DNA of 64,000 nt from an uncultured Fibrobacter sp. (GCA_934700345.1 CAKUXP010000015.1:1-64000); one strand, 5' to 3'. Counted from the first letter of the stretch, positions 1 through 9,264 are shown. Program-made: numbers and translations. Notes: a model not told the origin generated them from the sequence alone.

Positions 1-1
1 T

Positions 2-160
2 CCGGCACTCCAGTATAAATACAGGAACAGGGAGTTCTGGTGCCGGGGCTACTATGTCGACACGACAGGGAAAAGCGTGGCGAAGATAGCCGGCTACATC
101 CGGCGACAGCTGGAGGAGGACAGGTACGGGGAACAGCTGACCATGCTGGGGAAGATGTAG
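2..160 (+). CDS. tnpA: IS200/IS605-family transposase TnpA, 3' end only (partial)
   Basis: The window opens inside a reading frame of 53 codons ending in TAG at 158-160. The visible C-terminal part contains FWCRGYYVDT followed by a helix with IAGYIRRQLEED, which is typical of the Y1 HUH transposases of the IS200/IS605 group. These act on single-stranded DNA through end hairpins rather than inverted repeats. The 5' part lies outside the window, so I cannot tell whether the element is intact or whether an accessory tnpB exists. No tnpB is present downstream. Family call is fairly sure from the motif; activity is unknown. Confidence 0.8.
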   Translation, partial: PALQYKYRNREFWCRGYYVDTTGKSVAKIAGYIRRQLEEDRYGEQLTMLGKM

Positions 161-262
161 CCCGTTTACGGGCCTGCCGGTAAGGACCTTTCGCAGATGA
201 CAGGCCGAATGCGCGACGTGACGCGTAGCTGGCATCCTAGGGCAGGGCCCGCATATGAAGAA

Positions 263-281
263 CCGCCGGCTTCGCCGGCGG
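263..281 (+). repeat. Perfect hairpin downstream of tnpA (candidate IS200/IS605 right-end hairpin)
   Basis: CCGCCGGC-TTC-GCCGGCGG forms a perfect 8-bp stem with a 3-nt loop about 100 bp after the transposase stop. IS200/IS605 elements carry subterminal hairpins recognised by TnpA, so this is a plausible right end. A T-rich run after it means it could also act as a terminator. The rest of 161-508 holds a smaller CCCG/CGGG hairpin at 161-171 and a TTGACA at 398-403 without a good -10 partner. I see no gene there. Confidence 0.45.
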
Positions 282-508
282 GTATCTCTTTTGTCGTGAC
301 GCGATTGCGCTTCGGTCCGAAGTTTTAACATTCCCTTTGGCGACTTCCATGTTCCGTTATGGCCTCTGTCCTCTGCTTCCTGATTCCTGGCACCTCTTTG
401 ACAAAATTGTCCTTCACAAAGATGTTCCATACAAAAATGTCGTTGGAAAATGGCTGCGTTCCATTGGATTTGAAAGGCTTTTTTTTTATTGTTTGGCCAG
501 GAGACCTT

Positions 509-2299
509 ATGTTTACGCACAAGACGAAAATAGTTTGTTCGATGGGCCCGACGACGGCAAGTGATGAAATCGTTTCCCGCCTGATTGTCGCCGGGATGAA
601 TGTCGCCCGCTTTAATTTTTCTCATGGAACGCATGAAAACCATCGGGAAGCGATGGATCGCGTAAAGCGCGTATCGGCGGCGTTGAAACGTCCGATTGCG
701 TTGATGCTCGATACGAAAGGTCCGGAAATCCGCACGGGGAATACGCCGGAAAATCTTCCGGTCCTTATCCGCAAGGGGGACAAGGTTTGTGTGACGGTCG
801 ATGGAACGGAGACGGTCGCTGCAACGGAAAGCGAGCCGGCGAAGCTTTCCGTTTCGTGGAGTGCGCTTCCGCAGCGGATAGAAAAGGGCAACCGGATTCT
901 CGTTGCCGACGGTCTTTTGGAACTCGAAGTCGAAGAATCGGACGGCTTTACGGTTCGGGCGGTTGCGAAAAATTCCGGCGAGATTTCGAGCAAGAAGAAT
1001 GTAAACCTGATAGGTCTTCATGCCGGGCTTCCCATCATGAGCGAGCAGGACAAGATGGATATCAAGTTTGGCGTGGAACAGAACGTGGATTTCATCGCGG
1101 CGAGCTTCGTAAGCTACGCAAGCGAGATCCAGGAAATCCGCAGATATCTGGAAAGCCTGAATTCCAAGGCGCGCATTATAGCGAAGATAGAAAACGAGGA
1201 AGGTCTGAACAATATCCGTGAAATTGCGGAAGCGGCGGACGGCGTGATGATCGCCCGCGGAGATCTCGGCGTGCAGCTTCCGACGGAAAAGATCCCGCTT
1301 GCGCAGAAGCACATTATCCGGATTTGCCGCCAGCTTGGAAAGCCCGTGATTACGGCGACTCAGATGCTAGAATCCATGATTTCGCACCCGCGCCCGACAC
1401 GCGCGGAACTGACGGACGTGGCGAATGCGATTTTCGACGGAACCGATGCCGTAATGCTTTCGGGGGAAACGGCCAACGGGAGCTATCCGATCGAAGCGGT
1501 CGAAACGATGGTCCGCGTTGCCGTGACGGTCGAATATTCGCCCGAATACTACAAGAAGATGCGCGAATCCTTTGAAATGGACTTGCACGGGGACATCAGC
1601 CGTATCGTTTCGCAGAACGCTTACCAGACGGCGCGTGACGTGAATGCGACGGCAATTATTACGCCAACGCTCAGCGGGAATACTGCCCGGATGGTTAGCA
1701 TGTTTCGCCCGGAGCAACCGATTCTCGCAGTGACGCCGCATCCGCAGGTCGAACGGCAGCTTCTCCTCAACTGGGGAATCTTTCCGCTCTTTGCGGAACT
1801 GGTGACCGATTCCGACGATATGGTGCAAAACGCCATCAAGAGCGCGCACGATGCGGGTGCGGTCCGCATCTCGGACCGGATCGTAATGGTTTCCGGCTTT
1901 CCGCTTTCGGCATCTGTCGTGAATACGATTCGGGTGCTCTATGTGGGTAACGAACTGGTGCGTGCCGAATCTGGCGGCGCAGCGTGCAACGACCATCCAC
2001 GGGCGAACGGTCGAATTTTGCGGGCGAAAACCCCGACAGAAGCGTACATGCTTTTGAGAAAGGAAAGTAACGAGATCCTTCTCTGCCCGTCCCTTACCGA
2101 GGAGTACATTCCGGTGCTTCGCGAGGTCCGTGGCGTTATCGTCGAAGGGGAATGCAAGATTCCGGCGGAGATTTTGCCGCTGATCAATCCGAGGCTGGTA
2201 TGGCTCTTGGGCGTGAAGGGAGCCTTGCGGCTTCTCGAGCCGGGCCTCGCTGTGACTATCGACGGCAAGAGTTTAATCGTCTATGAAGGAAGGCTCTAG
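509..2299 (+). CDS. pyk: Pyruvate kinase with C-terminal extension
   Basis: Catalyses PEP + ADP to pyruvate + ATP, the last step of glycolysis, in the cytoplasm. I start it at ATG 509 (MFTHKTKIVC...) because AGGAG lies 6 nt upstream and the KTKIVCSMGP opening matches the family. An upstream ATG at 359 would add an unrelated 50-residue tail. The product is 596 aa. Visible motifs are DTKGPEIRTG, the catalytic lysine in AKIENEEG (about K226) and the ATQMLESM...DVANAIFDGTDAVMLSGETA segment. Residues ~495-596 extend past the usual ~470-aa enzyme and end in ITIDGKS/VYEG-type sequence like the mobile PEP-utiliser domain of Bacillus-type enzymes, but without its usual histidine. Confidence 0.95.
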   Translation: MFTHKTKIVCSMGPTTASDEIVSRLIVAGMNVARFNFSHGTHENHREAMDRVKRVSAALKRPIALMLDTKGPEIRTGNTPENLPVLIRKGDKVCVTVDGTETVAATESEPAKLSVSWSALPQRIEKGNRILVADGLLELEVEESDGFTVRAVAKNSGEISSKKNVNLIGLHAGLPIMSEQDKMDIKFGVEQNVDFIAASFVSYASEIQEIRRYLESLNSKARIIAKIENEEGLNNIREIAEAADGVMIARGDLGVQLPTEKIPLAQKHIIRICRQLGKPVITATQMLESMISHPRPTRAELTDVANAIFDGTDAVMLSGETANGSYPIEAVETMVRVAVTVEYSPEYYKKMRESFEMDLHGDISRIVSQNAYQTARDVNATAIITPTLSGNTARMVSMFRPEQPILAVTPHPQVERQLLLNWGIFPLFAELVTDSDDMVQNAIKSAHDAGAVRISDRIVMVSGFPLSASVVNTIRVLYVGNELVRAESGGAACNDHPRANGRILRAKTPTEAYMLLRKESNEILLCPSLTEEYIPVLREVRGVIVEGECKIPAEILPLINPRLVWLLGVKGALRLLEPGLAVTIDGKSLIVYEGRL

Positions 2300-2354
2300 C
2301 CCGAATGTAAAATCGACGTAAAGTCCGCGTAAATCTTGTTAAAAAAGAGATTTC

Positions 2355-2377
2355 GCCCCCTTTTCCGGGGGCTTTTT
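2355..2377 (+). terminator. Intrinsic terminator after pyk
   Basis: GCCCCC-TTTTCC-GGGGGC stem followed by TTTTT. It sits only 19 nt before the next start codon, so the downstream gene must have its promoter in or beside this hairpin. Confidence 0.85.
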
Positions 2378-2383
2378 CGTGCC

Positions 2384-2391
2384 TAACTTTG
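2384..2391 (+). promoter_or_regulatory. TAnnTTTG-type -7 element (TAACTTTG), 4 nt before ATG
   Basis: Exact match to the Bacteroidetes-type TAnnTTTG element, 4 nt before the start codon at 2396. There is no Shine-Dalgarno sequence, so transcription may begin at the ATG itself (leaderless). Inference from sequence only. Confidence 0.5.
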
Positions 2392-2395
2392 TGGC

Positions 2396-4636
2396 ATGGA
2401 TATTTATGTCTTTATCATCGGAATGCTTTTTTTTCTCGCCGTTTTCGACCTGATAAACGGTGTGTCGAACGATGCCTCGAACTTCCTGAACTCGGCGGTC
2501 GGTTCTAGGGCCTTTGGATTCAGGTTTCTTATCGCGATTGCCGCCATCGGGATTCTCGTCGGGGCTTCCTTTTCGAGCGGGATGATGGATGTCGCGCGTC
2601 ACGGCATCTTCCAGCCGGAACATTTCACGTTTGCGGAAATCATCGCGATATGCGTCGGGGCGATGCTCACCGATGTCGTGCTTCTCGATATCTTCAACAC
2701 GCTCGGGCTTCCGACTTCGACAACCGTGTCGATGGTGTTCGAACTTCTCGGTGGGACTTTTTCCCTTTCGCTTATCAAGCTTCACCGCGGAGCGAACGGC
2801 CTTTCTATCGGCGACCTGGTCAATTCGGAAAAGGCACTTTCCGTAATCATCGCCATCTTCACTTCTGTAGCCATCGCCTTTGTATTCGGATGGGTTGTGC
2901 AGTGGATTTCTCGGGCGCTCTTTACGTTTCGCTACAAGCCCCGGGAAAAGTACTTTATCGCGGTCTTTGGCGGACTTTCGCTTGCCGCCATCTTCTATTT
3001 TGTGCTTTTCCAGGGACTGAAAGGTTCTGCGCTTTCAATTCCAGACGTCCTAACCGAGAACAAGGGACTGACTTTTGCCGCGAGCTTTGTCGTTTTTGCG
3101 GCCGTTTCCGAAATTCTCTTTCTGCTGAAGTTCAACGTGCTTCGGCTGGTTGTCGCCGCCGGGACGTTCTCGCTTGCCCTGTCGTTTGCGGGAAACGACC
3201 TCGTAAACTTTATCGGCGTGCCGTTGGCCGGGCTTTCGGCTTTCATGGCCTATTCGGATAGCGGGCTTCCGGCAAACGAGGTCCTGATGACGGCTCTTTG
3301 CGCTTCGGAAAAAGGCCTGTGGTGGATTCTTTCGCTTGCTGGCGTCGTGATGGCGGTTGCGCTCGCGACTTCACGCAAGGCGAAAAACGTGATCCATACG
3401 TCCGTTTCGCTTGCAAGCCAGACATCTTCCGAGGAACTTTTTGGAACAAGCCCGATTGCACGGGCGTTTGTCCGCTATGCGGATTCTGCGTCATCGCTTG
3501 TCTGCAGCGTGATCCCTCCGAAAGTCCGCGTCTTCTTGCGTAACCGTTTCAATACGCGGAAACTGCATCTAGAAAAGAGCGATGCCGCCTTTGACTTGCT
3601 GCGCGCTTCCGTGAACCTGATGCTTGCGAGCGTGCTGATTTCTCTCGGGACATTTCTCAAACTGCCGCTTTCGACGACATATGTGACGTTCATGGTCGCG
3701 ATGGGAACGTCCCTTGCCGACAAGGCATGGGGGCGTGAAACCGCCGTCTATCGCATTACGGGAGTCTTCTCGGTCATCGGCGGGTGGTTCTTTACCGCTT
3801 TCGCTGCCTTTGTCTGCGCATTTGTCGTGAGCGGTGCCGTTTTCCTCGGTGGCATTCCCGTCATGCTTTTGCTCTTCCTTTTGGTTGTTTGCTTCGTCAT
3901 CCATTCATCGATCCGCTACCGCAAAAAGTCCAAGACGAAAGATTCCGCTGCGGAAGAGTTCCATGCGATTATGGCCGAGGCTGATCCGCAAAAGGCTTTC
4001 CCGCTTATCCGCAAGCACTATGCGGAAGGCTTTGGCTGGTTCCTCGTATTTGTCGAGGATTCGGTTCTCGATACGCTTAGGGCTCTTGCCGAGGAGGATC
4101 TAGATACGCTCCGTTACATCCGGCAAAAGATGAAGGAGGAATACAAGACGCTCCACAGGCTGCGCCACGAAGGTTTCGCCTGTTCGCAGAAGATGACGCT
4201 CGAAGATTCGCTTGCGAAGAAGTTCTTCCTCTACCAGGCTAACGACTTTGCCATGTCGCTCTACTTCAGTCTCGAACGCGTCTATAAGCCTTGCTTGAAC
4301 CATGTCGATAATCATTTGACTCCGCTATCCCAAAGGCAGAAGGAAATCATCCTAGACATCGCAAGCGCGATGCGGGACGCCATCGAGGATTCCGCGCGAA
4401 TGATCCTGGAAAGCGACTATGCGGATTTCGAGACTCTCCAGAACCGGATCCGTTCGCTCGGTGCGAAGATAGTCAATGCCCGGAAGACCGCGATGCAGAA
4501 GCGGGAACCGGAAAACCAGACGGTGGCAAGCGTCAACCTCCTGTTCCTGACCGTCCTTTACGAATGTCGGGCAATTCTCGATTCGACAGCCTATCTTAAC
4601 AAGTCGTCAAAAAAGCTTATGACGGATTTCGTCTAG
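2396..4636 (+). CDS. PiT-family inorganic phosphate transporter with C-terminal helical domain
   Basis: Predicted inner-membrane phosphate permease of 746 aa. The two inverted PiT repeats are visible as GVSNDASNFLNS near residue 22 and AGNDLVNFIG near residue 264, each in a strongly hydrophobic multi-helix segment. After the last membrane helices (about residue 505) comes a soluble helical domain of ~230 residues that resembles the PhoU/DUF47-like tails of long PiT proteins. It is followed by a PhoB/PhoR-like pair, which fits phosphate control. The start has no Shine-Dalgarno but has a TAnnTTTG element 4 nt upstream. Specificity for phosphate rather than sulfate is inferred from the family. 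Confidence 0.9.
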   Translation: MDIYVFIIGMLFFLAVFDLINGVSNDASNFLNSAVGSRAFGFRFLIAIAAIGILVGASFSSGMMDVARHGIFQPEHFTFAEIIAICVGAMLTDVVLLDIFNTLGLPTSTTVSMVFELLGGTFSLSLIKLHRGANGLSIGDLVNSEKALSVIIAIFTSVAIAFVFGWVVQWISRALFTFRYKPREKYFIAVFGGLSLAAIFYFVLFQGLKGSALSIPDVLTENKGLTFAASFVVFAAVSEILFLLKFNVLRLVVAAGTFSLALSFAGNDLVNFIGVPLAGLSAFMAYSDSGLPANEVLMTALCASEKGLWWILSLAGVVMAVALATSRKAKNVIHTSVSLASQTSSEELFGTSPIARAFVRYADSASSLVCSVIPPKVRVFLRNRFNTRKLHLEKSDAAFDLLRASVNLMLASVLISLGTFLKLPLSTTYVTFMVAMGTSLADKAWGRETAVYRITGVFSVIGGWFFTAFAAFVCAFVVSGAVFLGGIPVMLLLFLLVVCFVIHSSIRYRKKSKTKDSAAEEFHAIMAEADPQKAFPLIRKHYAEGFGWFLVFVEDSVLDTLRALAEEDLDTLRYIRQKMKEEYKTLHRLRHEGFACSQKMTLEDSLAKKFFLYQANDFAMSLYFSLERVYKPCLNHVDNHLTPLSQRQKEIILDIASAMRDAIEDSARMILESDYADFETLQNRIRSLGAKIVNARKTAMQKREPENQTVASVNLLFLTVLYECRAILDSTAYLNKSSKKLMTDFV

Positions 4637-4661
4637 ATTTTACAAAGTCGTTTGCGGAAAC

Positions 4662-4689
4662 TTTACATTCGGCTTCTATTTTCTAAAAT
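4662..4689 (+). promoter_or_regulatory. Candidate promoter of the two-component operon
   Basis: TTTACA (4662-4667), 16-nt spacer, TAAAAT (4684-4689), about 24 nt before the response regulator ATG, which has AAGGAAAG as ribosome binding site. An overlapping TATTTTCT could also act as a -7 type element. Confidence 0.4.
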
Positions 4690-4712
4690 AAAGACGGAAA
4701 AGGAAAGAATTT

Positions 4713-5426
4713 ATGATTTGCGTTGTAGAAGATGACAAGGACATTCGGGAAATGGAAGTTTACGCATTGAAGAGCGCGGGCTTTGACGTTCTTGCTGCGG
4801 CTTCATCCGACGAATTCTTTCGCGAACTGGGAACCGGCGTTCCGAATCTCGTGATTCTCGATGTGATGCTTCCGGGGCGGGACGGCTTTTCCATTCTGGG
4901 CGACTTGCGCAGACACGCTTCGACGGCGAATGTCCCCGTGATGATGGTTACCGCCAAGACGACGGAACTCGACAAGATCAAGGGACTCGATTCGGGGGCG
5001 GACGATTACCTGACAAAGCCTTTCGGCATTATGGAATTTCTGGCCCGCGTACGCGCTCTTTTGCGTCGGTCGGAAATGCATCCGGCGCTTCCCGGCGAGG
5101 AAAAAACGCAGCTTCGGCTGGGACCGATCGAAATCGATGACATGCGGCACAAGGTCAAGGTCGAAGGGAGTCCGGTGGAATTGACATTCAAGGAATACGA
5201 GGTCCTAAAATTACTTTGTTCGAAACCGGGAATCGTCTTTGGGCGCGACCAGCTGATGGAACGCGTCTGGGGAATCGATGCGGCGATCGAATCGCGGACG
5301 GTCGATATGCACGTAAAGACGTTGCGAAAAAAACTTGGTTCTGCCGGAGAATGTATCAGGACGGTTAGAAATGTCGGGTACAAGGCGGATTGCGAGGATT
5401 CTCATGAAGGAAAAACTGAGCTTTAG
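4713..5426 (+). CDS. PhoB-like response regulator (OmpR family)
   Basis: 237-aa transcription factor. The receiver domain occupies residues ~1-118 with acidic pocket E6/D7/D8, phospho-acceptor D50 in VILDVMLPG, and K102 in DDYLTKPF. An OmpR/PhoB winged-helix domain follows (~130-228; VELTFKEYEVLKLL, VDMHVKTLRKKL, IRTVRNVGYK). It overlaps the sensor kinase gene by 23 nt, so the two are co-translated. Placement directly after a PiT transporter suggests a phosphate-starvation (PhoB) role, but no clear pho box was found, so the signal remains inferred. Confidence 0.9.
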   Translation: MICVVEDDKDIREMEVYALKSAGFDVLAAASSDEFFRELGTGVPNLVILDVMLPGRDGFSILGDLRRHASTANVPVMMVTAKTTELDKIKGLDSGADDYLTKPFGIMEFLARVRALLRRSEMHPALPGEEKTQLRLGPIEIDDMRHKVKVEGSPVELTFKEYEVLKLLCSKPGIVFGRDQLMERVWGIDAAIESRTVDMHVKTLRKKLGSAGECIRTVRNVGYKADCEDSHEGKTEL

Positions 5427-7098
5427 CCTTTTTTATGTCGGTTTTCTCGCTGCGATTGTAGCGATGCTTCTCACCGCGGGGGCGTTCCGTTCGAGTATTT
5501 CGGAACAGACTGTTCTCGACCTGAAACAGCAGGGATTCGTTGTTGCGAACGCTTATGAACTGATCGATTCCGCGGAACAGCTGAAAAAGTTTACCACGCC
5601 GACGCTTCGGATCACGCTGATTTCCCCGGAAGGAAAAGTTCTGTTCGAGTCGGAAGCGGAAAAGGAGTCGATGGATTCGCATTTTTCCCGTCCGGAAGTT
5701 TTGTCGGCGATACGGGATGGGGACGGCTCGAGTTTCCGGCTTTCGCATACTTTGGAAACGGATGTGTATTACTACGCGAAACTCTTGCCGGACGGAAATG
5801 TCCTACGCCTTTCTATTCGGAAGAGCAGCGCGTTTTCGGTCATTTCGAGCGTGTATCCCAAGTTGATAATCCTGCTGATAGCGATTCTCCTTTTTTCCCT
5901 TTTCTTTGCGTATATCCTTTCGAACCGCTTTGTGGCGCCGATTCGACGCCTGGCGGAAAATCTGGATTCGGTGCAGTTTCCGGAAGGCGATCTAATCTAT
6001 AAGGAATTCACCCCGTTTGCGCGGGAAATCAAGCGGGAACGCGACAATACGGCGCGGGAAATGTCCCGGCTCAAGTTCGAGCGAAATCGTTTCCGTACGC
6101 TCATCGAGGATATGTCCGAGGGCATGATCCTTCTCGACTCCAAAAGCGAAGTTGTCCTGGTGAACAGCGTCGCCCGGGAAATGTTCCATGTGGAGGGCGA
6201 TTTTACCGGTCGGAACGTCCGTTGCTTTTCTCGGAACATCCCGCTGAACAGCGCGGTGGAATCGGCTTCGGGCGGCAAGAAGGCCGATGCGGAAATCCAG
6301 GTTGCGGGAAAGGATGTCCGCTTGATTGCAAGCCCTGTCTTTGTCGGCGGGGAAGTCTCCGGCGTCATCGTCATTCTTCTCGATGTCACCGAAAAAAAGA
6401 ATCTTTCGGACTTGCGGGAAAAGTTTACCGCAAATGCTTCCCACGAGCTGAAGACACCGCTCACGTCGATTGTCGGGTATGCGGAACTGATCGAATCGGG
6501 TATGGCGAAACCCGAAGACATTCCGGAATTTGCCCGGAAAATTCACAAGGAGTCCGCACGGCTTATCGCCCTGACGAATGACATCATGAAACTTTCGGAA
6601 CTCGACGAGGCGAACCCTGATGCGCTCTCCCTCGAAAGGGTTAACTTGTGCGAAATGCTGAAGGAGATAGTCTCGATGCTCGAACCGCTCGCTGCGAAGA
6701 GGCGTATTTCCGTTTCGGCTCCTACCGAGGATTTTTTCGTAATGGGCGACAAGGGAAAGCTTTTCGAAATGTTCTACAATCTGGTCGTGAACGCAATTCG
6801 CTACAACAGGGATTCCGGTTCGGTAACGGTTGCGTTCGAAGGAAACTCCGTAGTTGTAAAGGATACGGGAGTGGGCATTGCGGAGGATCACCTGCCGCAC
6901 ATCTTTGAACGCTTCTACCGCGCGGACAAGAGCCGTTCCAAGGAAACGGGCGGAACGGGACTCGGGCTTGCTATCGTCAAGCATATTGCGGAGCTTCACC
7001 AGGCGAAGGTTTCAGTCTCTTCTGTTTTTGGAGAAGGAAGCGTTTTCCGGGTCGATTTCCCGTCGGCCAATGCCTCGCTTCCGACCCCGAATTCTTGA
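5404..7098 (+). CDS. PhoR-like sensor histidine kinase
   Basis: 564-aa membrane kinase, start chosen at ATG 5404 (MKEKLSFSLFYVGF), which begins a transmembrane segment. A longer in-frame start at 5335 would only add residues encoded inside the regulator gene. Order of parts: TM1 (~8-30), extracytoplasmic sensor (~31-155), TM2 (~160-180), HAMP, a PAS-like domain (~235-325), HisKA with H347 in ASHELKTPLTS, and HATPase with N-box NAIRYN, G1 DTGVGI and G2 GGTGLGLAI. This is the PhoR layout. Partner of the overlapping regulator. Confidence 0.9.
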   Translation: MKEKLSFSLFYVGFLAAIVAMLLTAGAFRSSISEQTVLDLKQQGFVVANAYELIDSAEQLKKFTTPTLRITLISPEGKVLFESEAEKESMDSHFSRPEVLSAIRDGDGSSFRLSHTLETDVYYYAKLLPDGNVLRLSIRKSSAFSVISSVYPKLIILLIAILLFSLFFAYILSNRFVAPIRRLAENLDSVQFPEGDLIYKEFTPFAREIKRERDNTAREMSRLKFERNRFRTLIEDMSEGMILLDSKSEVVLVNSVAREMFHVEGDFTGRNVRCFSRNIPLNSAVESASGGKKADAEIQVAGKDVRLIASPVFVGGEVSGVIVILLDVTEKKNLSDLREKFTANASHELKTPLTSIVGYAELIESGMAKPEDIPEFARKIHKESARLIALTNDIMKLSELDEANPDALSLERVNLCEMLKEIVSMLEPLAAKRRISVSAPTEDFFVMGDKGKLFEMFYNLVVNAIRYNRDSGSVTVAFEGNSVVVKDTGVGIAEDHLPHIFERFYRADKSRSKETGGTGLGLAIVKHIAELHQAKVSVSSVFGEGSVFRVDFPSANASLPTPNS

Positions 7099-7213
7099 CT
7101 TCCGATTTCTGTTTCCCGCCATTTGCCTTTTTGCAAAAATCTTTGCAAAACATCTTCTTTCCGAGCATCTTGCCGGAGAAAAAATTGTATAGATTTAAAG
7201 AAGACGGTTATCT

Positions 7214-8047
7214 ATGGACAAGCTTTCGCCTCTCGCCTTTCTGGACTATCGAGAATATCTCGCAGCTTTTTTTGAACATCGGAAAGCGAGTACGCCATGG
7301 TATTCCTACAAGGTATTTGGAGATGGCGTCGGACTAGACCAGAGTCAGGTCTTTCGGATTCTCCAGAAAAATCTCCATGTTTCCAAGCGTGCGCTTCCTC
7401 GGTTTGTCGAATATCTCAAGCTCGACGAAAAGGAAGCGAAGTATTTTGAAAAGCTGGTGGAACTCGGGCGCGCCCGTCGGGAATCCGATACGCGCAGGCT
7501 CTTTGCGGAAGTTCTTGCCTTGAAAGGGTCGAAAAGTCTTGAACTCAATGACGATCAGTATGAGCTTTATTCCAAGTGGTATCACAGCGTCGTTCGCACG
7601 CTTCTGGGATTTGTCCGCATTAAGGACGAGTTCGCCGCTCTCGGTTCAATGGTTTCGCCACCGATTTCCGCCGAGGATGCCCGGACGTCGGTAGAGCTCT
7701 TAAATCGACTAGGGCTAGCCGAACGGGACTCTTCGGGGTTCTGGAAACTTTCCGGTCTCTCGCTTACGACGGGAAACGCCTACCGGTCAAAACTTGTACG
7801 CGCCTACCAGGCGGAATCGATGAAGCTTGCCATGCAGAGTCTGGACATCCATGAAAAATCCGAAAGGGACATCAATGTGATGAATATGGCCTTGGACGTA
7901 TCCGCATTTAGGGATTGTCTTGCTATCTTGAATACGGCGCGGGAAGAAATCCGTGCGCGAGTCGAAAAGGTCGATTCGCCGGATCGCGTGGTGCGCTTGT
8001 CGATGGCGTTTTACCCGGTTGCCTATTCCAAAGGGGTCTCGTCTTGA
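7214..8047 (+). CDS. TIGR02147-family regulator
   Basis: 277 aa. The N-terminus (LSPLAFLDYREYLAAFFEHR), the DQSQVFRILQKN helix-turn-helix-like stretch and the following helical domain match TIGR02147, a family expanded in Fibrobacter and presumed to be DNA-binding. No membrane segment is seen. Its TGA overlaps the ATG of the following lipoprotein gene by 1 nt, so the two are translationally coupled. A TATAGATTTA element lies ~25 nt upstream of the start. The target genes and signal are unknown; an envelope-linked regulatory role is inference from the pairing. Confidence 0.8.
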   Translation: MDKLSPLAFLDYREYLAAFFEHRKASTPWYSYKVFGDGVGLDQSQVFRILQKNLHVSKRALPRFVEYLKLDEKEAKYFEKLVELGRARRESDTRRLFAEVLALKGSKSLELNDDQYELYSKWYHSVVRTLLGFVRIKDEFAALGSMVSPPISAEDARTSVELLNRLGLAERDSSGFWKLSGLSLTTGNAYRSKLVRAYQAESMKLAMQSLDIHEKSERDINVMNMALDVSAFRDCLAILNTAREEIRARVEKVDSPDRVVRLSMAFYPVAYSKGVSS

Positions 8048-9195
8048 TGTATTCGGCGATCTGGAAATTTTTCGGTGCAATCCTTTCGGCGGGAGTTCTC
8101 GCTTCCTGCTCGGACAATGCCCAGGCAAACGGGGGCATCTGGGATGAGACGCAAAATACGCTGGCTGTCCGGGTTCTGACGGCTTCGGGAACGCCTGCGA
8201 CGAATGCCCGGGTGCGGCTCGTGACGGGAACGGCCCTGGTCGAGGATAGCGCTTATTCGGATGCTGCGGGAATCGCACGCCTAAAGCGCCCTTCCCGGGA
8301 CGGCTTTGTCGAAATCGAGGAGCTTTCTGGCGTTGCCAGGGAAAACATTCGCGTCGATGACTCGATTCTGGTGGGGACGCTTCAAAGTCCTAAGGAAATG
8401 CGCGGTTCGCTTTCTTCGTCAGTGGAATTTCCGCAAAGGCTCCGCCTGTATGGAACCTCGTATGTCGCGAGTGTTTCCGCCGATGGAATGTTTTCGTTCG
8501 GCGGGATTCCGGCGGGGGAATATGCCATCCTTGCGGAAGCGGACGGGAAATATGTTTATTGGGGCGCATCGAGCGTCTCTTCGGACCTGTCGATTGTTTC
8601 CCTTTCCGAACCGTCGCTTGATAGCGTCCTTGTCGATGATTTCGAAGTTGCGACCGGAACGAACCGCTTCCATGCGCTGACCGGTGCGAGCTGGTGGTTT
8701 ACATCGGCGGATTCCCTGAGCGGCGTGGATCCTACGCTTCCGGCAAATGCCTATGTCCGTTCGTCCGAAAGTTTTCAGGAAACCCGGAGCGTACATTTTT
8801 CATTTACCGTGGACTCTTCTTTGGGGGCGTATGCGCTTTGCGGCTTTGACATCGGCGTTTCCCGGTGGCAGGATTCGACGACTTCCTACGACATGTCGGG
8901 AACAGACAGCGTAACGTTCTACATTCGTGGAACGGGGCATATTGTAATGCAGTTTTCCGGCTTTGACGAAAAGGGGAAGGTCGTGCGCTGGGATTTTGAA
9001 TTCGATGTCCCGTCGGCTGCGGACTGGAAGCGCGTTTCCGTTCCGCCCAAGGGTAACGAGGACTGGGAAAAAATCAAGTCCCGGATGCGGACCGTTACGT
9101 TCCTTTCCACGGAAAATGCGGACATCTGGCTTGACCAGATCGTGTTTCACGGAATTTCCGCGCAGAACCTGTTCCGCGACCTGTTGATTCGATAA
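8047..9195 (+). CDS. Lipoprotein with carboxypeptidase-regulatory-like and CBM-like domains
   Basis: 382-aa secreted lipoprotein, start chosen at ATG 8047 because it begins a type II signal peptide with lipobox LASC (Cys21). Residues ~35-180 look like beta-sandwich carboxypeptidase-regulatory-type repeats (VRVLTASGTPATNARVRLV, GIPAGEYAILAEADG). Residues ~195-375 (DDFEVATGTN..., YDMSGTDSVTFYIRG, IWLDQIVFHG) resemble the CBM11/CIA30-type jelly roll that binds carbohydrate. Probably anchored in the outer membrane. The overlap with the TIGR02147 gene suggests a surface sensor or effector of that regulator. Ligand not known. Confidence 0.7.
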   Translation: MYSAIWKFFGAILSAGVLASCSDNAQANGGIWDETQNTLAVRVLTASGTPATNARVRLVTGTALVEDSAYSDAAGIARLKRPSRDGFVEIEELSGVARENIRVDDSILVGTLQSPKEMRGSLSSSVEFPQRLRLYGTSYVASVSADGMFSFGGIPAGEYAILAEADGKYVYWGASSVSSDLSIVSLSEPSLDSVLVDDFEVATGTNRFHALTGASWWFTSADSLSGVDPTLPANAYVRSSESFQETRSVHFSFTVDSSLGAYALCGFDIGVSRWQDSTTSYDMSGTDSVTFYIRGTGHIVMQFSGFDEKGKVVRWDFEFDVPSAADWKRVSVPPKGNEDWEKIKSRMRTVTFLSTENADIWLDQIVFHGISAQNLFRDLLIR

Positions 9196-9212
9196 TTTGA
9201 ATGTGGCAAATG

Positions 9213-9240
9213 AAAGGGCGGCTCGGAGAGCCGCCCTTTT
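9213..9240. terminator. Bidirectional terminator between convergent genes
   Basis: AAAGGGCGGCT-CGGAG-AGCCGCCCTTT: an 11-bp perfect stem with T-runs on both strands, serving the lipoprotein gene (+) and glgB (-). Confidence 0.9.
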
Positions 9241-9264
9241 GAATTTTCTTGAAAATGCGCCAGG

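Noticed and set aside
359..508. Longer N-terminus for pyruvate kinase
   Set aside because: The extra 50 residues resemble no enzyme part, and ATG 509 has AGGAG at proper spacing.
4621..4712. Pho box upstream of the two-component genes
   Set aside because: TTTACA occurs twice but 23 bp apart, not in the 11-bp repeat pattern of PhoB sites.
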